Shown: positions 22,625 through 33,817 of the stretch, one piece after another
How the letters are laid out: every line of letters starts with the position of its first letter
How positions within the stretch are numbered: position 1 is the stretch's first letter
NCBI GenBank assembly: GCA_012064385.1
Contig: QRDG01000628.1
Span: 278,716 to 342,715, forward strand
Source of the DNA: Puccinellia tenuiflora
Lineage: Eukaryota > Streptophyta > Magnoliopsida > Poales > Poaceae
Direction: 5' to 3'
DNA: 64,000 nt
Translations under genes and position numbers: made by a program
The notes under the pieces: generated by a model
What the model was told of the DNA's origin: nothing
What the model saw: the letters and a program-made list of their open reading frames with translations, nothing else
Database searches by the model: none

Positions 22625-25600
22625 CCCCCCCACGAGCGCTCAGGCCGGCGAGATGGCGGCGCCGGAACACCGCCGCAGCCCTCCCGTCCTCGGCTACTTC
22701 CGCGAAGCTCTCGACGGCATCCGCTTCCAACCTACCACGGAGCCCGGCCCCAACCGCGTCCCGCACGGCCGCTTCTCCTCTCCGATCGACGCCGGCGACC
22801 ACGGCACGCTCCTCGGGTGCCGCCACGGCCTCGTACTCATCTTCCACTCCTCGAGGGACGAGGTCCTGGTGTGGGACCCCGTCACCGGCGTCCAGCGCCG
22901 CGTCGCCACTCCCCTAGGGTTTGAGATGCGCAAAACCCCAATCGACGGGGCGGTGCTTCGTGCTGCCGGAGACCACTTCCAGGTGGTGTTGGTCGGCTAC
23001 AAGCAAGAAAGAAAGAATCCAAGAGCCCAGGTCTGCTTTTACTCGTCGGAGACCGGCGTCTGGAGCAATGTCATCTCGACACCGGTTCCGCGCGACGCCA
23101 TGGATCATGCCGGCATGCCCGCCGTGCTCGTCGGGGATTCCCTTTACTGGCTGCTCTCTGGGGATGGGAAATCGCGTGTGATTCTTGAGTTTGATTTGGC
23201 TAGGCAGAGCCTGGCTGTGACTCATGTGCCAACGGATATGTTTGCCAAAGGTCAAGACTTGATGGTTGTGCGAGCAGAGGGTGGTGGTCTGGGTTTCCTC
23301 TCCTTGTCAGATTACACCGTCCAGTTATGGAAGAGGATTGCAGATTCTGGTAGTGTTGCTTCGTGGGTGCCAGGAAGAACTATTGAGCTGGACAGGCTAC
23401 TTTCTCTGGATTCGCAGACAAGCTACATACAGATGCTAGGGTATGCCGAGGAAAATAATGTGGCTTTCTTGCGGACAGTTGCCGGTATCGTCATGGTCCA
23501 GCTTCACTCATCGCAGTTCAGTAAACTTCCCGAAAACAACAATGGTGTTCTCCTTTATCCATTTGAATGTGTCTATGCTGCAGGTAATAGACTGTCTTCA
23601 AACTTCTTGGTTATGATAAAACCACGTTGATTTTTGATAACTGGTTGATGGCAAGATGTTCTCATCATTTCGTGTTATTAAGCCAACAATCTTAAGTAGT
23701 GTCGTATCACTTGTTTCGTTTGCTGCTTGATGAACTCTTTAACCCATAGCAAATCTGTTATGTACTTTTTCTGTTCGGATGCTCGTGTGGTAGCATTTTA
23801 TTTGACCGTTATGATCTAGATTCAGATCTGATACTGGTAGCTAGTTTGTTAGTGTCCTCTATGCTTTTTATGTTACCGGTTCAACAATGGTAGCTACCTT
23901 TTTTTTTCACATTATCACATATTGTTATTATCATTGAACTATGTGGTTCAAAACAGAGCTAGCAAACTGTCTTTATATCCTGGTATTATATGAATATCTA
24001 TTCAATAGTAAACACTAAGATTGGTTTAATAATTGAACTAAATTTCACTATTGCTTGCATGTTGGCATATTCAAGTAGTGTTAGTGTGTATCTGCGGTGC
24101 CATTTTTCTCATGTTGAAGACAACTGCATGAAAAGCTAGCTTGAACCAACTGATATGGCAAATAGGTAGCTCAAGCAGTTATATTTGGATGCTTAAATCT
24201 AGTTATGTTTGTTCATTTGATATTGTTATTGATACTATCGTGATAATAATCTTAAAGCAATAATGATGAAGTTGTTCGTGATTTTTCCCCCCATTGTGGC
24301 TGCTGCACCCCTAGACTCCACCGCATCCCCCACAAGTGCTCAGGCCGGTGAGATGACGGCGCCGGAACACCGCCGCAGCCGTCCTGTCCTCGGTTACTTC
24401 CGTGAAGCTATTGACGGCATCCACTTCCAATCTACCATTGAGCCCAGCCCCAACCGCGTCCTGCACGGTCGCTTCTCCTCTCCGATCGGCACCGGCGACT
24501 ACAGCATGCTCCTCGGGTGCCGCCACGGCCTCGTACTGATCTTCCACTCATCAAGGGACCAGATCCTGGTGTGGGACCCCGTCACCAGCGTCCAGCGCCG
24601 CATCGTCACTCCCCTAGGGTTTGAGATGCGCAAAACCCCAATCGACGGGGCGGTGCTTCGTGCTGCTGGAGACCACTTCCAGGTGGTGTTGGTTGGATAC
24701 AAACAAGAAAGAAAGAATCCACGAGCGGACGTTTGCTTTTACTCGTCGGAGACCGGCGTATGGAGTACTGTCATCTCAACACCGGTTCCACGCGACGCCA
24801 TGGATCATGCCGGCATGCCCGCCGTTCTGGCCAGGGATTCCCTTTACTGGCTGCTCTCTGGGGATGGGAAATCGCGTGTGATTCTTGAGTTTGATTTGCA
24901 TCGGAAGAGCCTAGCTGTGACGCATGTGCCAATGGATATGTTTGCCAAAGGTCAAGACTTGATGGTTATGCGAGCAGAGGGTGGAGGTCTGGGTCTTCTC
25001 TCCTTGGCAGATTACACAGTCCAATTATGGAAGAGGAATGCAGATTCTGGTAGTGTTGCTTCGTGGGTGCCGGGAAGAACTATTGAGCTGGACAGGCTAC
25101 TTTCTTTAGATTCACAGACAAGCTACATACAGATGCTAGGGTATGCCGAGGAAAACAATGTGGCTTTCTTGCGGACAGTTGCCGGTATCTTCATGGTCCA
25201 GCTTCACTCATCGCAGTTCAATAAACTTCCTGAAAACAACAACAGTGTTCTCCTTTATCCATTTGAAAGTGTCTATGCTGCAGGTAATGGACTGTCTTCA
25301 AACTGTGGTTATAACAAAACCATGTTGATTTCGATAACTGGTTGATGGACTGATGTTCTCATCATTTCGTGTTATTAAGCTAACAATTTTGAGTAGTGTT
25401 GTATCACTTGTTTGTTTTTCTGTTTGATGAGCTCTTTAACATTTAGCGGATTTGTTCCATAGCATTTCTGTTCTGATGCTCGTGTGGTAGCATTTAATTT
25501 GATAGTTATGATCTTGATTCAGATCTGATACTGGTAGGTGGTAGCTACTTTGCTTGTGTCCTTTGATCATTATTGAATAGATATTCATACGGTAAACTGG

Positions 25601-26000
25601 TACAGACGGTTTCCTAGATCTGGCTTGAATCACATAGTTCAAAGATAATGACAATATGTGATAATTTAAAGAAAACATAGCTACATTTGTTGGACGAACA
25701 AGATACAATACATCAATGAACTGGTGACTTTTGATGAACACTAAAATTGGTTTAATAATTGAACTACATTTTACTGTCTCCTCCATGTTGACATATTTAC
25801 GAGCTGTATAATTGTAGGTTTGTAGCGTTAGTGCATAGCTGCGGTGCTGTTTTTTCTCATGTTGAAGACAACTGCATGAAAAGCTTTAACAAATTGTAAT
25901 GGTAAATAGGTAGCTCAAATAGGTATATCTGTACGCCTAAAGCTACTTATGTTCGTTCATTTGATATTGGTGTCGTGCTAATAATCTTAAATCGAATACA
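22625..26000 (+). repeat. Tandem segmental duplication of about 1.7 kb
   Basis: The coding exon plus most of the following intron is duplicated: 22625 to about 24260 matches about 24325 to 26000. The offset is 1700 bases at the start (GCTCAGGCCGG at 22638 and 24338) and about 1744 near the end (AGGTAGCTCAA), so small indels have accumulated. The terminal exon at 26476 was not duplicated. The intron halves share TGTTCTCATCATTTCGTGTT and ATGTTGAAGACAACTGCATG. Confidence 0.85.
22653..23583 (+). CDS. F-box-associated (FBA-type) protein, tandem copy 1, no F-box
   Basis: The frame runs from the preferred ATG at 22653 (MAAPEHRRSPPVLGY) to a splice donor GCAG|GTAATAG at 23583; unspliced it would stop at 23628-23630. 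The protein is the beta-propeller-like associated region of grass F-box proteins: PVLGYFREALDGIRF, GCRHGLVLIFHSS, VWDPVTGVQRRVATP, FYSSETGVWS, and SLYWLLSGDGKSRVILEFDL. The N-terminal F-box that binds SKP1 is missing. No terminal exon of its own lies before copy 2, so it must splice to the exon at 26476, read into the intron, or be non-functional. An upstream in-frame ATG at 22515 would add 46 unconserved residues. Copy 2 follows 1.7 kb downstream and is about 90 percent alike by eye. Confidence 0.65.
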
Positions 26001-26528
26001 AATTTATTTGAAGTTTATGAATAACTGTTCATTTTACCACTTGTAGGAAAGTCCTGTTGTGTGTGACAGTTCCATTACCAGGGAAAACTAATAAATCGAG
26101 TTCATTTCATCTCTTAGGTTAAATGCATATAAAGATATTTTTTTATAGTCAGTATCACTTTGATTGCTAAAACATAATGGTATGAGCATATGGCATGGAA
26201 CAAGCTTATTAATTCTGGATAACTTGTCTATTTTGATGAGCTAATAGTCCTAGTTTGCAACTATGCATGTCCTTTATTTTCATGATATTGATCAATATAC
26301 TGTTTTGGGACTATTCTTTGATTTTTAGAGGTTGTGTGGTTTGTTTTATCTATTCCCAATATTGTATCGGGACTGAGTTTTTTTTTTTTTCCAAATTATC
26401 GAAATATCTCGGTGATGCCTTCTTGCATCTATTTAGCGTTGATGTTATTGGTTGTTTGACTTCTGATGATTGCAGAAACAAGCATTGGTGGAGGACATGA
26501 TGGAGCTGATCAACATATGCTACTATAA
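24353..26528 (+). CDS. F-box-associated (FBA-type) protein, tandem copy 2 with terminal exon
   Basis: Exon 1 is 24353-25283 (donor GCAG|GTAATGG, phase 1) and the last exon is 26476-26528 (acceptor TTGCAG), together 984 bases and 327 residues. The short terminal exon gives ETSIGGGHDGADQHMLL, in line with the C-terminal ETSIGGGHDE-type ends of grass F-box proteins. Motifs match copy 1: PVLGYFREAIDGIHF, GCRHGLVLIFHSS, VWDPVTSVQRRIVTP and SLYWLLSGDGKSRVI. As in copy 1, there is no F-box, so the protein cannot be assigned as an SCF subunit. The DNA upstream of 24325 derives from the intron of copy 1 and carries no obvious promoter, so the ATG at 24263 (in frame, 30 codons earlier) is not favoured. 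Intron 25284-26475 is AT-rich. Confidence 0.65.
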
Positions 26529-27953
26529 TGTAATGGTTGAGAAGGCAAGCTTATCTTATAACTACGTTTAGGTATCTGAACTGTTCTTTCAAAAGACATG
26601 TGTTTCTTTCCCTTTTACTGCTATTCCTCAAGTACTAAATTGCAAGAGAGGGCTCTAAGATTTTCTCTGCAGCCCTTTGCTTAGCTGTTACCCACCTATT
26701 GACTGGTACAAACTATATATGGCTATGCTTTGTGGCCGATTATGTAGATGTTTAACACTTCATATTGATCACATGATGCAAATGGCATGAGAATATTCAT
26801 GATGCATACTGCTTTCATCATGAACTGTACTTACTTACTACCATATATTATCATCAAAAGTAGTGACTGAAGTAAACTATTATTGACGTTTTGCACAGTA
26901 GGAAAAATGACATCTATTTTGGACGGAAGGGAGTATATCCGTTAGTAATATGGTGCATGATCGCTTTCTTGAGGCTTCTACTGCATGAATTTGATTAAGT
27001 TCATCCATTAGTAACTAGCTAACGCGTATGAGCTAGAAACCAGATGTTGCTGTTATCATACTCCATGAACCACTCGTATGCCCACTGATCTTTTATCCAC
27101 TGTTAGGACCTGATAGATATAGCCAAAATCTGCTAATAATAGAAGTTGAAGGTCACCATACTACAGAATTTACTATTGTCCTCCGTTCCTAATGTTGGTT
27201 TTGTCTAAGAATGCTGAGATGATTCAACTTATAGAGAACTTCACAATGGGGAAGCTAATGTGTTTAATGGCTTTTTTCATGAATGAAAATTGGTTTGACT
27301 GATGCCAGGATTTCCCCGCAGGTATCTGGAGTAACTTTCCGGTTGCAAATGCAGAAGCAGCGCGTTTACTGCGACCCAGATGCAAATTTACTCTCTATGT
27401 AGTATGCACCGAGTCAGCCTTAATGTGGACTTGTAGCAATTAATCGCTTATTTTGCCCAGTACCGTCTGTTATCTGAATTATGTAGTCAATTGGCCAACT
27501 GGCATGAAGACATGTGACTTGTTTCGGTTAATTAGTACCTTTCAGTTGATCTTGCTTGCATTCTGGGTCGCATTCTTCTTATGACTCGCTTTGTCCTTTT
27601 GATCGTTGTGCCATGTTGTATCTGGTGGGGGGTTATTCTGGGTCGCATTTCTTCTTATGACTCGCTTTGTGTGGTTTGTTCTTGGTGATTTTTATCTACT
27701 GCTGAATGAGTGTTCAACTATTTTGCTGTCACTGAGATTTAGAGAAGGCTTTAATGAGTTTGCCATTGTTTGAATTTTTACAAAATAAATGCTGGACAGG
27801 GAAAGGCAAATCAATATAAGCAGGGATTTGCCTCTAGGTATAATAACTGCATTTACTTTGAATTCGCCAACTTCCACAAAGGGAGACGCATTATATTGAT
27901 TGGTGCAACAACCACACTAACATCATATCACCGATCCCATTATCTTATTGCAC
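26529..27953. other. 3' flank of FBA gene; intergenic DNA
   Basis: No second gene was seen. The words GGACGGAAGGGAGTA (about 26921) and CTCCGTTCCTAA (about 27181) look like isolated or decayed ends of Stowaway MITEs. The phrase TCTGGGTCGCATTCTTCTTATGACTCGC occurs twice, near 27563 and 27637, a local duplication of about 75-bp spacing. Confidence 0.45.
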
Positions 27954-28231
27954 TTAGGCTACTCACAATAGGGAGTAACATAGTGTGATAACATCACATT
28001 TTTCTAGAATATGTTACTACCTCCACAATGGGTAGTAACATATGAGTAGTGTCATGCAAAGCTATATTTATTAGGTCGTAGACTCATATGACCTTGGGAT
28101 GTGTGATGTTACAGTAACTAGCTATGTTACTCTTTTTTTCTCTTTCATTATTAATTAGCTGCCACATCATCTTTTTTACTTACGTGGCATTTATGTTACT
28201 AGTAAAGTTACTCCCACTAGGACTAGCCTTA
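27954..28231. mobile_element. Tourist-like (Harbinger) MITE
   Basis: A 272-bp element at 27957-28228 is flanked by TTA on both sides (27954-27956 and 28229-28231). The left end GGCTACTCACAATAGGGAGT pairs with the right end, which on the minus strand reads GGCTAGTCCTAGTGGGAGT, followed by AAC on both sides. A TTA duplication and GGCTA.. ends fit Tourist-type MITEs. It carries no coding capacity. Confidence 0.8.
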
Positions 28232-28232
28232 C

Positions 28233-28439
28233 CTACACAAGGCTCAACACCATTTGCATCGGCGAGGGTGTGGTTCCTGTCGCCGCTGCCACATTGGCCG
28301 GCGCAGCCGACACTGCAGCTGCAGGGCCACCAAGGGGTGCAGTGGCTGCACCAGGGGGTGGCAGTGCTGGTAACTGGTAAGAGTGGCAGAAGGACATGGT
28401 GGGCACCTGCTCATGCCCGGACAGCATGAGGAGAAGCAT
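28233..28439 (-). CDS. Possible small secreted Ala/Pro-rich peptide (uncertain)
   Basis: A minus-strand frame of 68 residues opens with a leucine-rich stretch (MLLLMLSGHEQVPTM) and continues as an Ala/Pro/Gly-rich chain (LPPPGAATAPLGGPAAAVSA). Upstream in-frame residues (KRAAALC) could extend a signal-peptide-like core. It could be a small secreted or arabinogalactan-like peptide, or just a GC-rich open frame. No intron or promoter supports it. The MITE begins two bases beyond its stop. Confidence 0.25.
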   Translation of the reverse strand: MLLLMLSGHEQVPTMSFCHSYQLPALPPPGAATAPLGGPAAAVSAAPANVAAATGTTPSPMQMVLSLV

Positions 28440-28858
28440 GCACAGGGCGGCGGCCCTCTTCGGCTCTTCGTCATCTCCATCTCCGGCGCGGTGGGCTCAG
28501 TATTCTTCAGAATCAATAAAGAGAACTGCGGTGGTGAGACTCTCTGGTCTAGCATACTACAGCAGCACTGGAGCTCTGAGAACGATATTGTCATTTGACC
28601 TGAACAATTTATGACGGAGCTGAGAATAGTATTACGTATTTCACTATTTTCGAGCACATAATTTCAGGTTGAGTGTCATGTTATCCGGGCCAAAATATTA
28701 TGGTGAAATAATAATTTTTCTGCTTTGTGCAAAAAAAAAATCAGTGACCAAAATGTTATCTTTTCGCTGACATTGGTCACCGCGCAGGAGGAGGGGTGAA
28801 AAGTTACTTACATAGGGAAGATGAGCAGGCCTTGGTCACGGGGTACGGGTTTTGGGTT

Positions 28859-28864
28859 TGGGCT
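28859..28864 (+). promoter_or_regulatory. Site II (TGGGCT) motif upstream of member C
   Basis: TGGGCT lies about 80 bases before the ATG of member C, in a G/T-rich stretch (GGGTTTTGGGTTTGGGCTGG). It matches the TGGGCY consensus of nuclear-mitochondrial gene promoters. Confidence 0.4.
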
Positions 28865-28940
28865 GGACCTTGGTCACGGGCCAGGAACAATTGAGAAGAT
28901 CATCATCGAAGATCGAAGTACGAGAGCTGGCCAACAAGAT

Positions 28941-29599
28941 ATGGCGGCGGCGTTGCGTCGTACGCTGCTCCCGACGATGAGCCGGCACAACTTTCCACCC
29001 CGGCAGCGGCAGGCCCTCCAGTCCTTCACCGGCGCCGGCGGCACCACCAAGGCCGCCCAGGTTCGCATCGATCGCCTTTCATCTCTCCCATGCACACTAG
29101 TTGATGGAGATGGATTTTCGCTTACCTTTATTCAGAGATCTAGTTCATGACCAAATGCCTATATATGTTTTGCACACGGGCGTCGCGATCATACGCCTAT
29201 GTTTGTCTCGATCGATCCAATGAACTACAAATCAATTCTGCTCGTCAGGTGGCGGACAGGTGTATGATCCGATCCTACTGTACAAAGGATGCCGCGCGCC
29301 GAGAAGGCGAAAATTAAGTATGTCATCAACAAACCCTAACTACTACTCTGCCCTAATTCATACGGTTCTTTAGATATACTGATGATTTCTGTAGATATAC
29401 AGTCTGCAAAACAAGAATCAGACTCACCCGTGTGTTTGGGTGCATGCAGGCAATTGATACTGAAGCAAACACGGTCCGAACTACGGAACTAGTCGCATGT
29501 CTCATTCTGTGCTCGATCTACGGGGCGGGACTCGCGGTTAAGTACTATTGGCCCTTTGGCCAACATGAACATGACTTTCCGGAGGATGATGATAACTAG
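28941..29599 (+). CDS. Small mitochondrion-like protein family, member C (89 aa, intact)
   Basis: Exon 1 is 28941-29060 (40 residues, MAAALRRTLLPTMSRHNF onward) and exon 2 is 29450-29599, joined by a 389-base GT-AG intron in phase 0. The start is an Arg/Ser-rich, acid-free presequence likely to direct the protein to mitochondria. Exon 2 begins AIDTEANTVRTTELV and then gives a single hydrophobic span of about 17-20 residues (ACLILCSIYGAGLAVKYYW), so the mature protein could be a single-pass inner-membrane peptide, ending in an acidic tail (HEHDFPEDDDN). This is the best preserved of the four loci and serves as reference for A. The 5' UTR word GAGAAGATCATCATCGAAG recurs in A and D. I cannot name the family. 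Localisation and topology are predictions from composition. Confidence 0.7.
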
Positions 29600-31124
29600 G
29601 TTATTGGAGGGGGAAAAAAGAGCTTGAGATCGATGAGCTCGTGTAGCTTACGAAATCCCATTATAGTGTGTGCATATATCCATGTAATCTTGTCTCTTCA
29701 GGCGAGAAACCTCCCAGCCTGTTATATATCATCTAATGTACCGTCTCTTTCAGGTACGTAGTTGAGTGAGTGTTGCTGTTCTTGTGACAGGCAATTGCTG
29801 GTTGAAATATGCTACAATTGTTTTTATTTTTGTGCGGATAAACATTGCATTTTTTGACCTTTCGGAATTTGTTCGAGTCAAAGTAGATCGCACATGAAAA
29901 TAACCTAGACGCGCATGCCGGCCATCTCTGTTTTCGTAGACGAGACCTTGTGAAGCTGCCTGTGCTGATGTAGAAAGAACACTTGAATGCAGCTCTTCTG
30001 ATTTATCTGTTGCCCGGTGGATGCGACGCTCACACACATTTGAATCATTGTTTCGATTGGAACACACGGATGTGCATTTCTGTGTCATGCATAGCTAGTC
30101 GGTGGTGTTGGTTGATTAGGTAGCCCCTCCAATTTTCCCCGCCAACAAACGGTAGCCCTCTATGATTAGATTTTTATTTCTCTTGGTCTGTTTGGTGCTC
30201 TCACTTTGGTAGTTTGATTTTTCCCAATGTTCTGCTTGGATGTTTATGTACTAACCTCCGGTCCGGATTAATGTCGCCATAAGTACTAATCATTTGCACT
30301 AAAATAGCTCTCTCCGTCCAACACTCTTTGGAACCCAAACTTGATATTGAGGTTGAATACCAATTCCTATTTGGATGGTCCCGTCCCTGTGGTCTAGAGG
30401 CGCGTGGGGCCGAGCGAGAGATGTCTAGAAATTCAGGGGGTGAGAGCTTTGTATTCGGGGCAGAGTCACGCAAATGTTGGAAATTTCGGCTTGATACTTG
30501 GTTGTGATTCTAAAATTGAATGTCCAGACCATTGAAACAATAGTATTCGGGTTGGTGGTTGCTGATGTCGAATTCAAGCCTCCAATTTCTACATCCAAAC
30601 TCTAGACGGAGTGAATTCAAATTCTTACCCCCTACTTTCACATTTTGCCACTAATTGCCGCAATAAGTGGATTTTTGATCAGTGTTATCCAAGGTTTGGG
30701 CGTCGAGCGACCGGGAGGCCTCCGCTTAGTGCAGTTCTACTGATTAAGCATTCTGACATGGTAGGATGGGCGGTTGCATGCATTTCTTAGAGCATATAGG
30801 CTTGAATCTTCATGCAATATTGGCTCAGTAAGTCCCATATAGAACCCTAGCTTGCCCAACCCAATTTGAACCCTGTATTATCTGAGGTTGACCGTCTATT
30901 TACTCTCTTTTATCTATTTATCTCACATGCTCCCTCTCTCCCTCTCTTTCTCTTTGCCTCGAGCAGCAGGCAGTAGCAAACAACAGAGGGGAAGAGGGAG
31001 CTAGAAGGGGATGCATCCTGACTACTCGAGGGGAAGAAGATCTTGGGGTGTAGTAAGGAGAGCACTTCCAACGGCGAATTCGGGGAAGAGAAACAGATTC
31101 GTCGGCGAGGTCAAGAATGGCTAA
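29600..31124. other. 3' flank of member C and intergenic DNA
   Basis: 29.68-29.90 kb is homologous to the 3' flank of member A. A further 70 bases at about 29930-30000 (GAAGCTGCCTGTGCTGATGT) resemble DNA at 63.56-63.63 kb. The rest, to the LTR element, has no recognisable gene. 30900-31124 is CT-rich then GA-rich, and the retrotransposon interrupts it. Confidence 0.5.
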
Positions 31125-31129
31125 AGGGC

Positions 31130-33762
31130 TGAAAGGGCATGGTTGCCCCCATGTGTTGTTTTGGTAATTAATGACAATCTCTATGGACTAATGTGTGATT
31201 TGAGTTATATTTGCAGTGTTGGTCCGTATGGAATGATTGTACTCCATATGTTGGAGTCAAGACTAAAAGAAGAAGACTATATGTTGATCAAGGCTAAGTG
31301 CAAGTTGATCAACATACAAGACTAGGGCATGTGAAGAAGAAGATCATTTGTTGATCAAGATCCTATGTTGTCCATGGTGGATGGCGTCACGTGGTGATCA
31401 TCAAGATAAAGGCCATGTGAAGATATGTCGAAGAATGTCTCTCCCATCTTGGTGTATGGGGGAGCAATATGCGTGTCTTCACCAAGCGAAGCAAAATCAA
31501 GAAAGGTGATCCACTTGAGAGTAGATCAAGATCGTCATCATCTAGCTCAAGTGGAATGCTCAAGGCAAAGGTATGATCTTGATAGGGTTTCTAGTTTACC
31601 GGTCTCGCGGTGTAGTGAGACCGGGTTTTAGGATAGCTAACCGTACTATCAAGAGGGGCTCTCAAGTGAGCTTTAGCGTATCGGTCGTAGAGAGCTCAAA
31701 CCTTTGCATCCTTGGCATCATCTTTATTGGTTCCTATTTGGCTCTTATCGTGGTGTGGTATAGGTGCTTGTCGTGCTTGTCATGACAAGCCCAAGGTCAC
31801 CGAAAACGGTTCTCATATGTGTTCCCTATTGAGTTTTCGGTGTCGGAGATTTTGTCGGTCCATCTATGCGGAAGGTTTCACTCTTCCATTTAGTAGCAAA
31901 ATCTCCCTTGCTTGGTTTCAATATTCTCACTTGTTATTGGGTAGCATTTGTCGTCCTCTTTCCAACAAAAGTGGTTTCGTGTCATTCGGACTTCATTTGC
32001 AAAAGATATGGTTTTCCGGTTTTCAATAGAAAGGTTTTACTTCTCATCATTTGGTTTTACCATATCTTGTTGAACAATGATGTTTCTATGTATATTCTTG
32101 TAGTGCTCGTTGTGACGATTCCAACGAGTCCAAGTTTACCGAAAACGGAGTTCGTATGTGGAAGATATTGCGTTTTCGGTATCGGTAGTTTTCGGGACAG
32201 AATATTATAAAAGAAACAAAAAGGAAAAAGAAAAAGAAGGGCTGCCGGCCTCACCGCCGGCCCGGGCCGGCTCCCAGGCCGGCCCGCTCGGGCAATACCC
32301 CGGCCACACACCCGGCCTGGGCCGGTTCACCAACCGGCCCGCTCGGGCACCTCCCCAGCCTGCCCGCCGGCCTGGGCCGGCTCCCAGGCCGGCCCACCCG
32401 GGTGGTCGCCTGCCCGCGCCTCACTCCCTCCATCGCCCGGCCTTGCTGCCGGCCTGGGCCGGCTTCCCGGCCGGCCCGCTCGGGTTAAGCCCCGGCCTCC
32501 TCACCGGCCTGGGCCGGCTCCCAGGCCGGTCGCTTCGGGTGGCACTCCGGCCTGCCTGCCGGCCTGGGCCGGTTCCCAGGCCGGGCTGCTTTTCCTTTGC
32601 TTTTTCCTGCACACGAAAATAGCACAACGGCTCCATTTTCGGAGCCCCTATTTAAGGGGCTTCTTCCCCAAAATAAAGTAACCTTTTGCCAACTCTTGAG
32701 CTATTTCCTCTCCTCCATTGTTGACCTCTTGAGCTTGGCTTTCTCTCATTTCTCTCCACTAGTTTGTGCTACTCCTTTGAGAGAAAAGAGAGAGGAGTTT
32801 TAGATCCGTGTTTCCACCAATTGATTTCTCCTCTAAGTGAGGAGAACACTTTGGATCTAAATCTTTGGAGCTTCTTTGTGTTCCTCCTTTGTTCTTCCTC
32901 CCTAATCCCTCCCAAGCATTAGTTGCTTTGGTTGGATTCGGGTTGGAAGAACTTGACCACTTAGTGTGTTCTTGCCATTGCATTAGTTGCATCGGTTTGA
33001 GTTCTCCACGGTGATTCGTGGAAAGTGAAGTTGAGAAGCTTGTTACTCTTGGGTACTTTGGTTCCCTAGAGCTTGTTCCTCTAGGGCACATTGGTACCCT
33101 AGACGGTTTGTTTTCTCGGAGTCTTGGTGCCTTTCGGGATTTGTTGGGAGCCTCCAATTGTGGAGTGTGGCTCAACCTTGTTAGCTTCGGAGCTTTGGTA
33201 GCTACGAAGACATTGCCGGGATCCCTCGGCCTTGGGCATCAAGTCTTGGTGGCTCGGTGCAATTGGTGAAGACCCTCCAACTTGTGGAGTGAGCTTCACC
33301 CTTGTAAAGGTTCTAGTTGTCAACCTCAACGGCAACATAGTGACAAGTGCCTCGCCACATTGGTGGTAAGACACAACGGAGATACGGTGTGCCATATTAG
33401 GGCTACTCGGTGTTTCACATTGGTGAACACCGCGCCGCTCCAACGGAGACTAGCTTCCATTGGGAAGTGAACTTCGGGATAAATCATCGTCTCCAAGTGC
33501 CTCGGTATTTCTATCCCGAGCTTCTTACTTATGCTATTTACTTTGTGATAGACATCGAGCTTAAAGTCATATATCTTGCTATCACCTAGTTGATCATATT
33601 GCTTAGCATAAGTTGTTGGTGCACATAGGTAAACCTAGCTAGTTTAGGTTTGGCTTAATAAATTAAACGTTAGTTTTATTCCGCCTTTATTCAAGCCTTA
33701 ACCGTAATAATTTTAAATCGCCTATTCACCCCCCCCCTCTAGGCGACATCCGTGTCCTTTCA
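31130..33762 (+). repeat. 5' LTR (2633 bp)
   Basis: It begins TGAAAGGGCATGG and ends GTGTCCTTTCA. A GC-rich palindromic block lies at 32240-32590, followed by a TATA-like TATTTAA at 32649-32655, so the U3/R boundary is expected near 32680. Open frames in either orientation inside the LTR are not genes. Confidence 0.95.
32240..32590. repeat. GC-rich imperfect palindrome array in the LTR promoter
   Basis: Repeated GCCGGCCTGGGCCGGCTCCC units, each internally palindromic (GGCCNGGGCC), at roughly 60-70 bp spacing, just upstream of the TATA-like box. The same block at 40759-41090 in the 3' LTR lacks one part-unit of about 20 bp. The block is dense in CG and CHG sites. Confidence 0.85.
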
Positions 33763-33764
33763 AT

Positions 33765-33776
33765 TGGTATCAGAGC
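33765..33776 (+). other. Primer binding site, initiator tRNA-Met
   Basis: TGGTATCAGAGC starts two bases after the 5' LTR and is complementary to the 3' end of plant initiator tRNA-Met, the usual Copia/Sirevirus primer. Confidence 0.9.
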
Positions 33777-33817
33777 GGGTTCTCTCTTTATAGGGCTTCA
33801 CGGCCTAGAGAGTAAAG

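Noticed and set aside
22515..22652. Upstream ATG extending FBA copy 1 by 46 residues
   Set aside because: The extension is unconserved, absent from copy 2, and spans a likely promoter motif (TGGGCCCA) at 22532.
32158..33443. LTR frames on both strands (up to 224 residues in the 3' LTR copy at 41269-41943)
   Set aside because: They exist in both LTRs, overlap on opposite strands and include the palindrome array; they have no domain.
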